Assembly (NCBI RefSeq): GCF_042453785.1
Contig: NC_091670.1
Span: 39,691,501-39,755,500, forward strand
Reading direction: 5' to 3'
Source: Malus domestica
Lineage: Eukaryota > Streptophyta > Magnoliopsida > Rosales > Rosaceae
DNA: 64,000 bases
Part shown: positions 46,753-59,130 of the stretch, piece after piece
Position numbering within the stretch: the stretch's first letter is position 1
Layout of the letters: each line of letters starts with the position of its first letter
Notes under the pieces: generated by a model
Told to the model about the DNA's origin: nothing
The model's database searches: none
The model's input: only the letters and a program-made list of their open reading frames with translations
Program-made: the position numbers and the translations under genes

Positions 46753-46872
46753 GCCAACATCGATGTTTTGGCGTGTCACGATGTAAGGGTTAGTGTGTCA
46801 AAGTATTAGAAAAATGTATGGCATGACATGCTAACTCTTGCATCGTGACACGCCAAAACATTGATATTGGCC
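46753..46872. repeat. Long inverted repeat (hairpin), copy 1
   Basis: The arms gccaacatcgatgttttggcgtgtcacgatg... and ...catcgtgacacgccaaaacattgatattggc pair over about 50 bases each side of the gtattagaaaaatgtatggc centre. The wider area 46680-47040 carries further copies of the gtcatgacacgcc-type words. Confidence 0.8.
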
Positions 46873-47420
46873 CCCACATGACAAGCGTCGTGAATTGTTA
46901 GCATAATGCATGTCATGCTACGCTATGCATTCTCTCAAAAATTTGCAAGACTTGTTATGACGTGCCACGATAGGAGGGTTAGGGTGTTAAAACAAGTCAT
47001 ACCCTGCATTCTGGCAACAACTCGCGAGGCTTGTTATGACATGCATTTTTCTAACACTTTGCCTACTATTTCGGATAATTAAAAAAAAAAGATCTAGGAA
47101 ATAGTAGATCTTGGGGCCTAAATTATTTTTATAGAAATTTGTACAAAATAGGACGGTAGTCATATATGAACGTGTTATTACCGGTAACAACACGTTCATT
47201 AGTAGAGTTGAAAATTTCTACATGATCTTACCGGTAATAACCTTTGCAAGCTTTTAGATGCATCACTGACCTTCATATATAATTGCCTACTTTGTTGTAG
47301 TAATTTCCAAAAAAGTAATTTAAGGTTTCGGGGTCTACTCTTTCCTATATCCTCATTTTTACATGCATTTTGCCAACATTTTGCCCACTATTTCGGAATA
47401 ATTTAGAAGCGAGGCCAGTG

Positions 47421-47553
47421 TCGGGGCTAACAATGATGTTTTTGGCGTGCCATGATGCGAGGGATAGCATGTCAAAGTGTTAGAAAAATATACATCACAT
47501 GACACGCTAACTCTTGTATCGTGGCATTCCAAAAATATCAATGTTAGTCCCGA
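47421..47553. repeat. Long inverted repeat (hairpin), copy 2
   Basis: The arms tcggggctaacaatgatgtt... and ...atatcaatgttagtcccga pair for about 60 bases. The ggcgtgccatgatgcgagg and gttagaaaaat segments show that it is related to 46753-46872. Confidence 0.8.
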
Positions 47554-48298
47554 CATGAAACATCGCAAATTGTTGTAAGAATACATTAATGAGGTTACGA
47601 ATGCATGAAAGAGGTTAAAAGTGATTTTCTGTGGTGGTGGTGGTGGTGCTACTGGTCCCAATTAATATTTGCTGATCGGCAAGCACGGATCACGATCTAA
47701 ACTTGCCTCCAAGATGGTACTTTGAAGCCTTGATTATGATATATATCCATGCCATGTACATGTACTGAAAAGTAGATAGGAAAGTGACGACGCCAACATG
47801 CATGGTGATGGTGGTCCTGAGTTTGTATATCTATAGTGGAGAAGCTGCATGCACATTACATGTTGTCTAGATTGAAAATGATTTGGTGAGTAGTCTAACC
47901 TCTTATAAATCTTTACAAAGTTTCTTTTTACACCATTGTGAGACTCTTTTACTTTCACATCCTCACATACCCTCTCGCGTATGGCAAATTTTCGAATTGA
48001 GTGACGTGGAACACATGTGGTTGTTGAACTTCACACATGGGCCAACCTGGCTTTGATATTATTAAAAAAGTTAAGGTTCCACTATAAAACTAATTGACAA
48101 TATAGAAAGTAACCCAACATCTTAGAAGCTCTTACAAAATTTCTCATTTTACCAATGTGAGACTACCTTTACATCGTTACAGAAGGCATGCCTTGATATC
48201 AATGATTATCTAATATATTAGTATATTAAAGAACAACCGGTACCGTGTGATATGATTTCAATGATGTGATGATTGTAGCCTCATTGTATACCTATAGC

Positions 48299-49005
48299 TA
48301 GAGGTGTCAAACGGGCCTGGCAGAACCGTAAAGTCGGCCCATATGGGCTTGAGTAGTGCTTGGAACGGCCCACTTAATAAACAAATCGGCCGACTTACCT
48401 AATAAAATATTAAGTCCAGCTCAGTTCTAGCCCTAGCCGATTAAGACTTGGGCCGGGTCTCCAAACAGGCTAACTTCGACAAAACAAACTTTAGTTATTT
48501 TATCTCTACTAATTAATAAAACAAACTAAAATATTATGAAATTACTAATTTAACCTTCTAATTAAAACAGAACATAAATTAGAAATATGGGGCAGAAATG
48601 TAACTTCTCACTCCCACATTCTCTATCACTCTTTTCCTCACTCCTTCTATTTCAAAAACAAAAATAAAAAAATTTCTCACACACTTTGTGTGTGCCCATA
48701 TGCTAGCTTTATTTAAAAAAAAAAAAACTTATTTGAACATGTTATTAAGCTAAATATCACTAACATTAATTCTTACCTTAAAATGTATGTTTGCAATTCA
48801 AAAATAATGAAGAAATGAGATTATTTATAATGGGTCAGGGCAGCAAGCCGTGCTCAGCCCATTGGGTCTAAATCTTAGGTTTGGTCTACCCACTTCTTAC
48901 AAATCGTGTTGTGTCATGCCTTATTTAAGTGAACATGATAGTGTTGTGCCTGGTTTAAGTGGGCATGTGCTGTGCTCGTGCTGGCGCACCATTTTAATAC
49001 CTCTA
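48299..49005. mobile_element. Non-autonomous DNA element with TAGAGGTGTCAA ends
   Basis: The termini TAGAGGTGTCAAACGG and CCATTTTAATACCTCTA are imperfect inverted repeats 707 bp apart. The interior carries repeated gggcc / ggcccac words, such as acgggcctggc and tcggcccatatggg. No clear TSD was found and no transposase is encoded. Confidence 0.6.
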
Positions 49006-52000
49006 CTTATTGTTATACGAAGAAAGAAGACAATGGTTGTGGAGCACAAGGCCATAATAATACATTCAATAATTTTCGTTAATAAACGATTGATTTATGT
49101 TATAGTACACCAATATGTACGTTGCGCAGTAGTACCACCGTTTTACTGCATATTACAAGGCCAGATTGTATATCACAGTTAGTTCTAGGTCGATATTGAC
49201 AGGGGAATGAATGGAAGAATTTAAAATGGCATATAACCTGTTTGATATCTTTTATAAGGGGTAACTTGTCTAGAAATTTAAAACACAATTATTTTGATTT
49301 TAGGGCGTTGACGTGCTTAAGATAGGGCGTGTTTGGGCAGCACTTAAATGAGGTGTTCTAAACTAAACCTGGACAGGGATGTCAACTTCTGCAGAAAGCT
49401 AATCCTCTAGGGCAGAAATTGGTGTCGGTGAAATTAGGGTTCCAAGCTTGCAAGTGATGGCAGAAGGTGTAGTCTCTACAGTCTACTTATGTAAGAAATT
49501 ATCAAGACACCACTGACAAACCTCTTGCAATTGCAGCCTCTATTAGATGTACGTAGTGTTGCCCCTGCATCATCATGTGAATTCGAACTCCGTCAATTCT
49601 CTAATTTAACATCTAAACTAACAAATCTATCGTTTGAAAAAAAAAATGCCAAATTAGACCAGTGGGCTTGGTTTCTCTTGTGCTGTCTCCTTGTCTATCC
49701 CCAACAAATCCAATTTTTCTGGGGATGCAGGGGACCCCCTCAATTGACCGAGGAAAGACGATCAGCTGCTGGTCCTCCTAGCTCCTGCCTCATTCTTGCA
49801 TTTAATTTAGTCCTGGCCTTTCATACAAGCGATTGGGAACACGGTGATGCTCTCATCGAGATATATAGACAAATCGAACCTATAAATGTAAGTCAGAAAT
49901 CAGTAGCAATTTCGAATCCACTAAAAATTGAAAATCTCAAAATTTATCATGGAATGATAATAACCTTAGCACCACAATGCTTTTATAATGTATTACGTAT
50001 CTTATCACATCTTCAAACTTGCTAGGAAACCTTATAAAAAACAAAGAGTGCTATTTTTCTCACCTCACTTTTTAATAAAAAGTTTAATTACATATTTGCC
50101 TATTTATAAGGGGACCGATAAAAATCTTAAAAGATATATAATAATAATAGCTTGGGCTCGAAAATGTAACATAAGTTCTAGACTTACATTGGGTTGTGAA
50201 ATAAATGGACAATATATAAGCCTAGTTTGCAAAAATGACAAAAGATGAGGATAGAAAGAATTCTGGAACGAAAAAGTGTGGATGCCCTTGTCCAATTAAA
50301 GGGTAAGAATTAGCAACTGATGATGATTGGAAATTGATAGCAATTATAGTAATGCATAATCACAACAGAGCATTTGGAATGTCATTCATTTACTAGTAGA
50401 TTAACATGCAACGTTTTCATTATACGTAAGTGTTGACCTTTGAATAGTTCAACATCATTAATAATGTTTTTCAACGTTCACGTAGGATCAAACAGCATAA
50501 TCCAAGAAGTACTCTTCCCACTGTACTCACAGCATGGTCCTACTCCTAAATATCACTTGAAAAATTGGGTTTTATCATACATCACTTATTATCATATGAA
50601 TCCAATTGTAAAGGATGAAAATCGTTTGTAATGTGGTTTTAAATATATATAATCTCATCACATAATCTTAGAAATTTCTAATTTAATCCCTACCAAATAC
50701 ATTATGTTTCATTTTATAAACATTATGTTACAAGCCTTATGACAGGTATGTGAAGGAGCCAACTAGAAGAGGACAAGAACACCAATGCGAGGAAATATAG
50801 GTGCAGACATGAGACAATGGGCAGTTGTGTGTGAGGTTGAATAATTAGAACTCCTTCCGTCCTTAGAAGTACCCCCTTCTCCACGCTATCTTCCCAACTC
50901 CTTCACTTTGATAATGGCGTACGTCAAACCTTTGCTCTAAAGCAACCCTTTGCCAAGACAAAAGAATTTTCAACTTCCTTTCATGGTTAGTCAACCCCAT
51001 CTTCTACATTGGTCACCCTTCTCTCTTTCAATCTTTATTCCCTTTAAGTAGAAGTGCAGAACGAAAAAACAAATTCCTCTTGGAGAAAAACTTAAAAGGA
51101 AATCCAATCACGTCATTCGTAATACTTCTTACAGAATTATGTGATTCTATGTATTTTGGTCTCATTTGATCTTACGAAATCTAACTGAGAAATCTAGGTG
51201 TAAGAGCTACCCTAATAGTGCAACTACCAAATTTTTTGATATATATAGAAATAGGGATATTTCCAAACTATGTTTTTGAGAATCCATCATTATTACTTTA
51301 TCTACACACACTTTTTAAGACAAATTTTTATACCATAAAATGATCTAAACTTTCATTTTATGCCTCATTGACAATATACAGGGCAGTCTAGTGTATCGAG
51401 AAATTATGTGAATTAAGAATATGTATGAGTAAAAGATCATGTCACTGCACCACAAATTAGGTTTTTATAGGACTTCAAAAATGCTATAGTGGCCTACAAT
51501 AGCGTTGTAGAAAGTGCTATAACAGTCCATGCTATGAAAAGTCTTGCTCCTTTCATAGGGTTTTGATTTTTAAAAACCTTAAGCAGAACCCTAAGTTGAA
51601 ATTCCAATATGAAGTTAAATCAATGAGTTCATAAATCGTTACATACAAAGAGAGAAGGAAAGAAAATTGTTTATCTTTCACAGTGGAGTCGAAGACTCGA
51701 AGTGCTTACTTTGTTGAGAATCGAGGAAGAGATGATGGAGAGAAACAGGAAGCAAAGAGAAAAAATTGAAGCGTGTTTTTTGCTTTGCCTTTCTAACCAT
51801 TTTTTATTGAGAATCTAATTAATTACAAATGAACTCTTTAATTATGATTTAGTGCACACATTATTGGGCTAGATTGGCACACGCGTAATTTTCTCAAAAG
51901 ATCATAAGGTTTAAGTGGCCAATCCACAAAACTTTTGAAGGAAACCACAAGACCTGCAAAGCTTGACCAAATGATGGTGCATTGGGGCCTCGAGTCGCAC

Positions 52001-52656
52001 ATCGATGGGATGTCAATTTGATGGAAAGTCCACTTCTTTCCACCGGAGTTTTTGTATATTGGGCAAGTGGGTCGCCACCACTTCTGCATGCTTCGATATT
52101 ATAGAAATATATATAAGCTGTAACACATCAACATCAGGTAAATGTATATGTGCGCTAAAGCTAGACACTGGATTGTTCCTCCATGCAAAGGGCGGTGGAA
52201 GGTTCCCCACTAATGCACTCATCATACTTTGTCCTGAATGTCCTTTCCAGTTTCAAGTGAGACCTCTTTAGGTTGAAATACTCAATCATTCGATTCATTC
52301 CCATTATTTATACAAGTCTCTTGGAGCACAAGCAACCAAAGATGGCGACCTCCGATGTGCTATACTGTTCAATTTAGAATGGAGGGAAGTGGGGACTGGA
52401 ATTTTATTCCAGCGAATGGTTGTGAGCTAGTGATGGATTTCAAAGGAATATTTATCTATTATTTATTTATTTATTTGATTACGTCGAAGAATTTTGAACA
52501 CTGAATTTAGTCTACTCGTTTTTACATCCCCATCACTGGATAAATCCCAGTGGCTTACCATTTTTTGTCCAATTTTTTATTTATTCCACATTGCATTCAT
52601 CCCACAAAACTCCAAGGGTATATTTTACTTTGTTTCGACATAATTAATTTCTCGGA

Positions 52657-53107
52657 TAATGCTTGGGAGACTAAATTTTTAAACCTTGCAAACCCAATGA
52701 TGTGTCATCAATAAGAAATAAGCATGTTAATTGACACTTAATTCATAATCCAATAATCTACAACCACATCATTTGATTTGCAAATTGGTTTAAAAATTTT
52801 GTAACATCCCACATCACCCAAGGGGAGTGATCCTTAATGTATATTCTCATTTCTACCTAGCACGAGACATTTTGGGAGCTCACTGGCTTCGGGTTTCGTC
52901 GGAACTCCGAAGTTAAGCGAGAAGGGGGCCAAAGCACTCCCATGATGGGTGATCCACTGGGAAGTTGCTCGTGAGTTTCCAGAAATAAAACCGTGAGGGC
53001 GTGATCGGGGCCCAAAGCGGATAATATCATACTACGGTGGTGGAGCGGGCCTGGGAAGTGGTCCGCCCTAGGCCGGGATGTGACAAATTTGGTCTCCCTA
53101 GCATTAC
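52657..53107. mobile_element. MITE family C, copy 2, split by a Cassandra LTR
   Basis: The left part (52657-52799) begins ataatgcttgggagact and the right part (53086-53107) ends gtctccctagcattac. These ends are inverted repeats of each other and match 41241-41396. The 286-bp Cassandra LTR sits between them near the right end, so the MITE was there first. Confidence 0.75.
52800..53085 (+). mobile_element. Cassandra solo LTR (286 bp) with 5S-rRNA-like domain
   Basis: The element starts TGTAACATCCCACATCACCC and ends GGCCGGGATGTGACA, with the exact TSD AATTT (52795-52799 and 53086-53090). Residues of a 5S rRNA gene include cggaactccgaagttaagcg (A-box region, about 52901-52920) and gatgggtgatccactgggaa (C-box region, about 52943-52962). 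It is a solo LTR left after recombination. Compared with the copy at 35975, the segment between the two 5S motifs is altered. Confidence 0.93.
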
Positions 53108-53254
53108 CTACCATAATATCTCATGTTATATTTTTTTCTTGGGATTAGTTAAGACATTTCCACTAAATTTAACTCATTAATAAGTGGTACCACTCTAACA
53201 CCACATAATTAAGCAAAGATAAAGTAGTAATCACAAGCATAACAGTGCACCTAA

Positions 53255-53523
53255 GGTTATCCCCAATCTAACAGGTAAAAATTAAAATTCATGGAGTTAA
53301 TTTTGGAGTCAAATTTTATTCTAAATATTATATAATCAGTTAAAAGTAAGAAACGTTTGAAGTCAAATGTCATATTTGATTATTTAAGTCAAATGCCAAA
53401 TCAAATATGACTTTGCACTTAACTCTAAGGTCATATGTAATTCTAACTTTTCTAATGTGTTTGAGGGAAATAGAGTCAAAGGTTATATTTAACTTCAACA
53501 TTTTATGTGCGTTGGTGATAACC
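53255..53523. mobile_element. Tourist-like (PIF/Harbinger) MITE, 269 bp
   Basis: The ends GGTTATCCCCAA and TTGGTGATAACC are inverted repeats, with the 3-bp TSD TAA at 53252-53254 and 53524-53526. The interior is AT-rich, with repeated agtcaaat words and no coding capacity. Confidence 0.85.
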
Positions 53524-54407
53524 TAAGATTGTACTAGTTAAGGTAAATAATTAAATTCCAATAAACAAAATATTCATTGCAGATTTTACTCATAGAGAAA
53601 TAGTAAGGCGGTATATATATCCATCAACGTTAACCACAAAACTTGAAAATTGGTTATTGATATCCAGCCTCTTATAAGCGAGTTCAAATGAAAGACCTGT
53701 AGTTTTTGCAGTAAAATTTATATATGTTATAGCTTAAGCTCTTTATAATACAAATAAAAAAATACTACAGTCTACGTCTCAACAATTCCCACTCGAACTT
53801 GCTTTAGGTTTTATACTTAATGGTTTAATTAAACAAGAAATTTAGTCACTTGCCCTAAGATATAAAATGATAAGTTTTTTCTTTTTTGGTGTGCAACAGA
53901 GATCTCTCTGATGCAGACCAAAGATTTGCTTTTAGTCGGAAACCACAACACCCACCTTCACGCCCTCTCAGCATTCTATATTTGTAGAATAAACCCATTG
54001 ATTATTATATATAAATTGCTCCTGCGACTGCAAAGCCCTAATTGATCTTTGTTTATGCAATAGTTAATTAATTAATTGAATGTAGTGCTAATCAACTGTC
54101 CCAGTGGTGGTCCTTGCAGAGTAAGATTCACTGCTGGAGTTGGACACAGTGTCCTATAGAACGTGGAAGGTGGTGTTTGAACTTTGAAATGGGATCAAAC
54201 CATGCAGGCTTTTTCTCCCTTCCACTAGCTAGGCTCTATCATTCCGGAGCGAAGCTAGAAATAGTATTCATGCGGCACAACGGTAATGACAGGTGCAGGT
54301 TATTGTACAATTCTAAAAAGAGGCACTTTATTGAGCACTTGATTAACTCATGTTCATTGTGCTTAGTGTACACTTGTACATTCTCACCAGTTGTGCTCTT
54401 TTAATTG

Positions 54408-54918
54408 GGAAAATGATCCTCTCTCCGGATCTTCTTTGTGGAACCGGATTCCCTCCAAACCCAAAGAAATTGAGCTCAATGATCAAATGATTTGAGTCAT
54501 TGAAGTTTGATCCGACGGCTACAATTATTATAACTTTTCATCCGAACCCAAATGAACTAAGCTCAAAGATCAAATGATCCGGGCCATTGAAACTTAAACC
54601 AACGGCTACAATTATTATAACTTTTAGAAGCCCCATGTTTGTAGTCGTTGAATCAAATTTCAATAGTCTAGATCATTTGATAAGTGGGCTAAGTTCCTTT
54701 GGGTCCAGAGGGGATCCAGCTCCTTTATGGGGATTTAGGGATCCATCAATCACAATCGTTCATCGTACATCGTGCGGTCAGTTTTCGTTATATACTATTA
54801 TATTCAATTTTAAATTTTAAATTTAAAATGATTTTTGACCGCACGATGTACAATGAACCACCGTGATTGATGGATCTCCCGGATCCCCACAAAGAGGATC
54901 CGAAGAGGATCCCTTTCA
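54408..54918. mobile_element. Mutator-like foldback MITE 3 (511 bp)
   Basis: The ends GGAAAATGATCCTCTCTCCG and GAAGAGGATCCCTTTCA are inverted repeats, and the 9-bp TSD TTTTAATTG lies at 54399-54407 and 54919-54927. The inner right half contains its own hairpin (54738-54900) around a cgtgcggtcagttttcgtta segment also present in the element at 41445. The left half carries three diverged copies of a gatcaaatgatyygagtcatt-like unit. Confidence 0.82.
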
Positions 54919-54927
54919 TTTTAATTG

Positions 54928-55975
54928 TATCTTTAGCATTATTATTATTATTATTATTACTAGCAAATAGCACACACTTTGTGTGTGTGAACAACCACCC
55001 ACCTCCTCTCACGTTCTCCTCAAGCGCAACTGCTTCAATTCATTCAAACTATCCAAAAAACATCATGATTTCACTTACCTGTATGAACAAATGATGGTGG
55101 TACAATTTTTCTTAATAAGTGCATATTTTTATCTTATGTAAATATTTTGATACAAAATTACCATGTTGCCCTCCTTATGTAAATATTGTGTATCAAAAGT
55201 GAGGTCAAACTAGGAAAATTGGAATATGATTGTCATTTTGTCAAAAGGTACAAAATTACTATTTTGCCATCCTCATGTCAACATTGTGTATTCAAAAGTG
55301 TAGGCAAAATTGGAAAAAAAAAGGGACAAAAACAAGCCCTCTTTTCTTAATAGAATATATAATAAACAAACAGATAAATTATATATATACATAGGGCTGG
55401 AAGGTCAAATTTATTAGACATATGGAAGAAGGGAATTCTTCTTCTTGAGCTGCCAAAATCAACCATACAACTAAACTTTTTGTTATATCTACCTCCTAGT
55501 GGTTTTGGACGAGGAGCCAGTGGTGAAGTTGGTGGTGATAGTAAGTTGATTATTGTTCTCCGTAATCCGATTCAATGTTATATTGAGTGACAAAAAATGA
55601 TTGCAATTTAAGCAAGATCCTGATTTCTGCTCAGACCACTATTTTTTCGAGGACAAAAACTTGAAGGGGCACTTGCCCTTAATAAGATTCTCCCCTGCTA
55701 TCATTCATTTGATATTGTTGTACGTCTCTAAAGAGAGACCTGTCCATCTGATACTCCACCCTTGTGTAACCATTGGCCATGCCCAGTGAAAATTGAAACA
55801 CATGGCATCTTGTGGTCCGTTCGAAATACCACAGTGTCCTATACAGGTAAATCAGGTAAATCAGTCTTATTCCTCAGAGCATTTTAGTGATGATAAGTTT
55901 AAATTCTAAAATGTCTCGTAAAAAATTAAATCACAGTCACCCAATGACAATTAACACAATGGTCTTCAACAGAAG
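54928..55975. other. Gene-free spacer
   Basis: AT-rich DNA with a short (ATT)n tract at about 54939-54960 and two near-repeats of a caaaattaccattttgccctcctcatgtaa-like block (55150-55300). No gene is seen. Confidence 0.5.
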
Positions 55976-56123
55976 AAATTTTTAATTACAACAGGAACAC
56001 AAATAGTATATCACGTGTTTTAATAAAAATGGTAGAAAATTTTATTTTTTAAGTTATTAACTTTTAGCACACATATCTTACTGTTTGTATAATAATACGT
56101 GATGTACTATCTCATATACCGGT

Positions 56124-59107
56124 TATTAAGGGTAAAAATGTAATATAGTTAGTAATATAGTTAGGTAGTTAGTATTTGGTTAAAGTAGTTAGGATTTCTA
56201 TATAAACAGTATGTGTAATCTTCATTTGCTCAGTTAATACAAATCCTATTTCTCTCTCTAAACTCTCTCACTCTAGAATCTCTCTTGGTTCTCTCTATCT
56301 TCTTCCTCTTCCTCTGTATCAATCCTTCATCTTTTACAATGTAGTTAACATGGTATCAGAGCCACCAGGCTCACGCCATGGATTCTGGTGGTTCTACTTC
56401 TCATTATTTTACATATGTTTCCCGCTTAGTTTCTTTTCCAAATTTTCATTAGGTGTTAGGATAAGCGTCTGGGTGCTTCCGTGATCATTCTTTTAGGTTG
56501 ATTTGTTTTTGGGTTGATTTCTTTCCGATCAAATTCATGAGTCTCCTTGTGCCTGATTGAAAGCGAGAGATCGAAAGTTGGAGAACCGAGGCAAAGTTCT
56601 CGGCTTGTTCGACTTCGGAGCTAACACACTTGAAGAAAATTAAGGGTTTAAGAACACGGACTTTAGAGAGAAAGAAAGAGAGAGCAGAAGTTCTCGGCTT
56701 GTTCGACTTCGGAGAAATGGCGGCTTCACCGATTCCAATCCCATATGGGCTGATGTTTCTGCCATGAGGACCGTCGCGCCTTAACCCTAAGCGCGCCTTC
56801 GATTTTGCCTACACACTGGAACAGCTGATTTGAAAGCTCTGCTTCCCAGATCTAGACTTCTTCAGAATACGAAGTCGATTCGATCTTTTACGTGCCATTT
56901 TCTGAGTCGTTTGAAGGCCGATGGATTGTTTCTTCGAAAGATGAGTACCAAGGGGTATGGAAACTGTCCAAGAGTGAGGGACATGATGATTACGGGCTTC
57001 TGGTAAGTGAGAAGGCGAGGAAGTATGCAGTGGTGAAAGAGATGGACAAGGCTGTGAGCCTTGCTGATGGAACTGTTGTCCTACAGTCTGGGTCGGGATA
57101 TTTGAAGAACAATGTACCAGTCAAGTGGGTTTTGCTCCTGGTCCTCCGTACACGCCTTCTTCTCCTTCGACGATACGGACAGCATGCTCCGCCGGAGCTC
57201 CTCCGGAATCTCGCTCTGGTTTCGGTTCTCTCTCAGCATTCTTGGGTCAAGATTGAAGTTCTTATCAGGTTCTTGATTTCTGGGTTTTCACAGTGCACAT
57301 AATCTGTATGATTAAATGTTTCAGTAAGAAAATGTTCACTATTTTGTTCATCTTTGAATCTCTTCTGGGATATTAGTGTAATATTTGGGATATTTGGATT
57401 CAAGACTATTGATTGTCGTGGTCAGTTTGAGTCTTCTTTGGGTATTCAATAAGGTGAATTGTAGTGATTTGTGGCTTGGTGCGATGGGTTTTGAAGATGG
57501 GTTCTGTTTTAAGTTTATTTTATGTATCAAGTATCTTGGGTCTTGAAGATGAGTTTGTTAGCATTGTTTCTGGTTTTTGTGAGTGGAGGATGTTGTTGCC
57601 CGTGTAGAGGATGAAAGTACTGGCTATATATTACCAAACAAATGGTTCTGAACCCCTGTTACTTGGTCAGTCTGTCAGCAATTCGACTAATGGTGATGTA
57701 TCTATCGTTTCACCCAATCTTAGCAGTATAAAATGGAGAATAAGGGGAACTGGCAGTCCCATTTCAATGAATCTTGGCAGATCAGTGTGCCAGGGCAAAG
57801 CAACGAAGCAAGCAGCAATGCCTGTTTATTAGATTCAGCAAAGGTTACTGGAGTGAGTGTTCAGGTGCTAACTGAGGAGTTGTGCAGTATATTTCTAATC
57901 ACAGCCTGTCATTTCAGAGTCTAACCAACTCAGTTGTTAGCATGAATCTACAGTAAGTCCGGTTATACGTTAAAGTTTGAAGAAGTTGTTAACGGTAAAT
58001 CCCACGAAGGGTAATCCCGTGGTTTGAGTAGGTAAATCCCACGAAGGGTAATACTACATAGATGTTGATTTCAATTGTTGAAATTGTGAAGGCCGATGCC
58101 ATTGTTCAAAGAAGTTGTTTTTTTTTTGGTAAAATCCACAAAGGGCGATCCCGTGGTGCTATAGTTAAGGCCGATGCCACACTATAGTTTGTTAATTTTC
58201 TGTTTTTGTAAATATTAAAGGCCGAAGCCAAGTTGAATGAGATTGTTGACGGTGAATCCCACGAAGGGTAATCCCGTAAGAAGTGTTATACCGGCATGAG
58301 GGTGTGCTACAACTACTTTATAGAAGGTTGTTCTTGTGTACAACTCCTGATAGAGGCAGCGGCATACAGATGTCTTTATTTGTAAGGCAGTGGAAGAAAT
58401 TTGGACAGACAGACAGAGGTTTTTAGTCAACAGCTTCAAAGAGGTCATGGGGTACACTTGTTTGATTCAGTGATCTGGGAAAGCTATAAGCTTTGGTGAT
58501 ATGGTTTGAGTATACGCGCTTACTCTCTGTCGTATGGTCGTACATCTACTTCAAGTTGTATGGTTTGATTCAGTGTCATGTTTTCTACATGACTTGCTGT
58601 TGAAGTGGTTTTGAAGGTAGTATTCACTGTGATGATGTTTGAATAGTTGCCTTTTGTCAGATGGTGATGTTGATCAATGGCAGAAAGATCGTTATTTCAA
58701 AAACCTGTGTGCGCGCAGGCTAATCCAAAGTGTTGACTCTAGTCAAAGTGCTACATGTGGACAGATGTTTGGGTATCAATCCAATGGTGGTTTTCCTAAA
58801 TCTACAGTTTCAGTGCTACCATGTCTCAATTCTTCCAATCTCAAACTGAGTTTCCCCAGTTGAGATTGAGGGGGAGTATTAAGGGTAAAAATGTAATATA
58901 GTTAGTAATATAGTTAGGTAGTTAGTATTTGGTTAAAGTAGTTAGGAAGGATTTCTATATAAACAGTATGTGTAATCTTCATTTGCTCAGTTAATACAAA
59001 TCCTATTTCTCTCTCTAAACTCTCTCACTCTAGAATCTCTCTTGGTTCTCTCTATCTTCTTCCTCTTCCTCTGTATCAATCCTTCATCTTTTACAATGTA
59101 GTTAACA
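56124..59107 (+). mobile_element. Young non-autonomous LTR retrotransposon with captured calnexin fragment
   Basis: The LTRs lie at 56124-56350 and 58877-59107. They are identical except for one 4-bp insertion (gaag) in the second, so the insertion is very recent. The TSD CCGGT flanks it (56119-56123 and 59108-59112). Straight after the first LTR comes TGGTATCAGAGCC (56351-56363), the methionine-tRNA primer site. Straight before the second comes gattgagggggagta, the polypurine tract. The LTR starts TATTAAGGG rather than TG, an unusual terminus also present in the second copy. The interior of about 2.5 kb has no gag-pol. It holds a calnexin-like segment and repeated cccacgaagggtaatcccgt words. 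Mobilisation would need a Copia-type partner. Confidence 0.93.
56865..57083 (+). pseudogene. Captured calnexin fragment (N-terminal luminal region)
   Basis: In one open frame the sequence reads VDSIFYVPFSESFEGRWIV, then SSKDEYQGVWKLSKSEGHDD and YGLLVSEKARKYAVVKE, to DGTVVLQ. This corresponds to the start of the lectin domain of plant calnexin (an ER chaperone for glycoproteins), just after its signal peptide. No exon boundary interrupts it. The frame then runs on into sequence unlike calnexin, to a stop near 57300. It lies in sense orientation to the retrotransposon. With about 70 codons it cannot be a functional chaperone. Confidence 0.85.
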
Positions 59108-59130
59108 CCGGTTATACTGAAAAATTTCTC

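Larger units (their letters stand above)
46246..52656. other. 6.4-kb gene-free region rich in old repeats
   Basis: It contains the elements listed at 46472, 46753, 47421 and 48299. The frames at 49525-50025 and nearby show no domain, signal or composition of a real protein. The stretches 49310-52650 are AT-rich with no feature that I can name. Confidence 0.5.
55976..59130. mobile_element. MITE family B, copy 3, split by an LTR retrotransposon
   Basis: Compared with the other two copies it lies in inverted orientation: it starts agaaatttttaattacaac at 55976 and resumes at 59108 with ccggttatactgaaaaatttctc. The 2984-bp retrotransposon and its CCGGT duplication interrupt it. With the retrotransposon excluded, the outer parts form one element of about 170 bp like those at 22091 and 40810. 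Confidence 0.75.

Noticed and set aside
49525..50025. 166-codon plus-strand frame
   Set aside because: No domain or signal, repeat-like composition, and no upstream promoter context.
57084..57302. Continuation of the calnexin frame as a fusion protein
   Set aside because: Past DGTVVLQ the sequence no longer resembles calnexin in any frame. The origin of this part of the element is unknown to me, and a real fusion product is unsupported.
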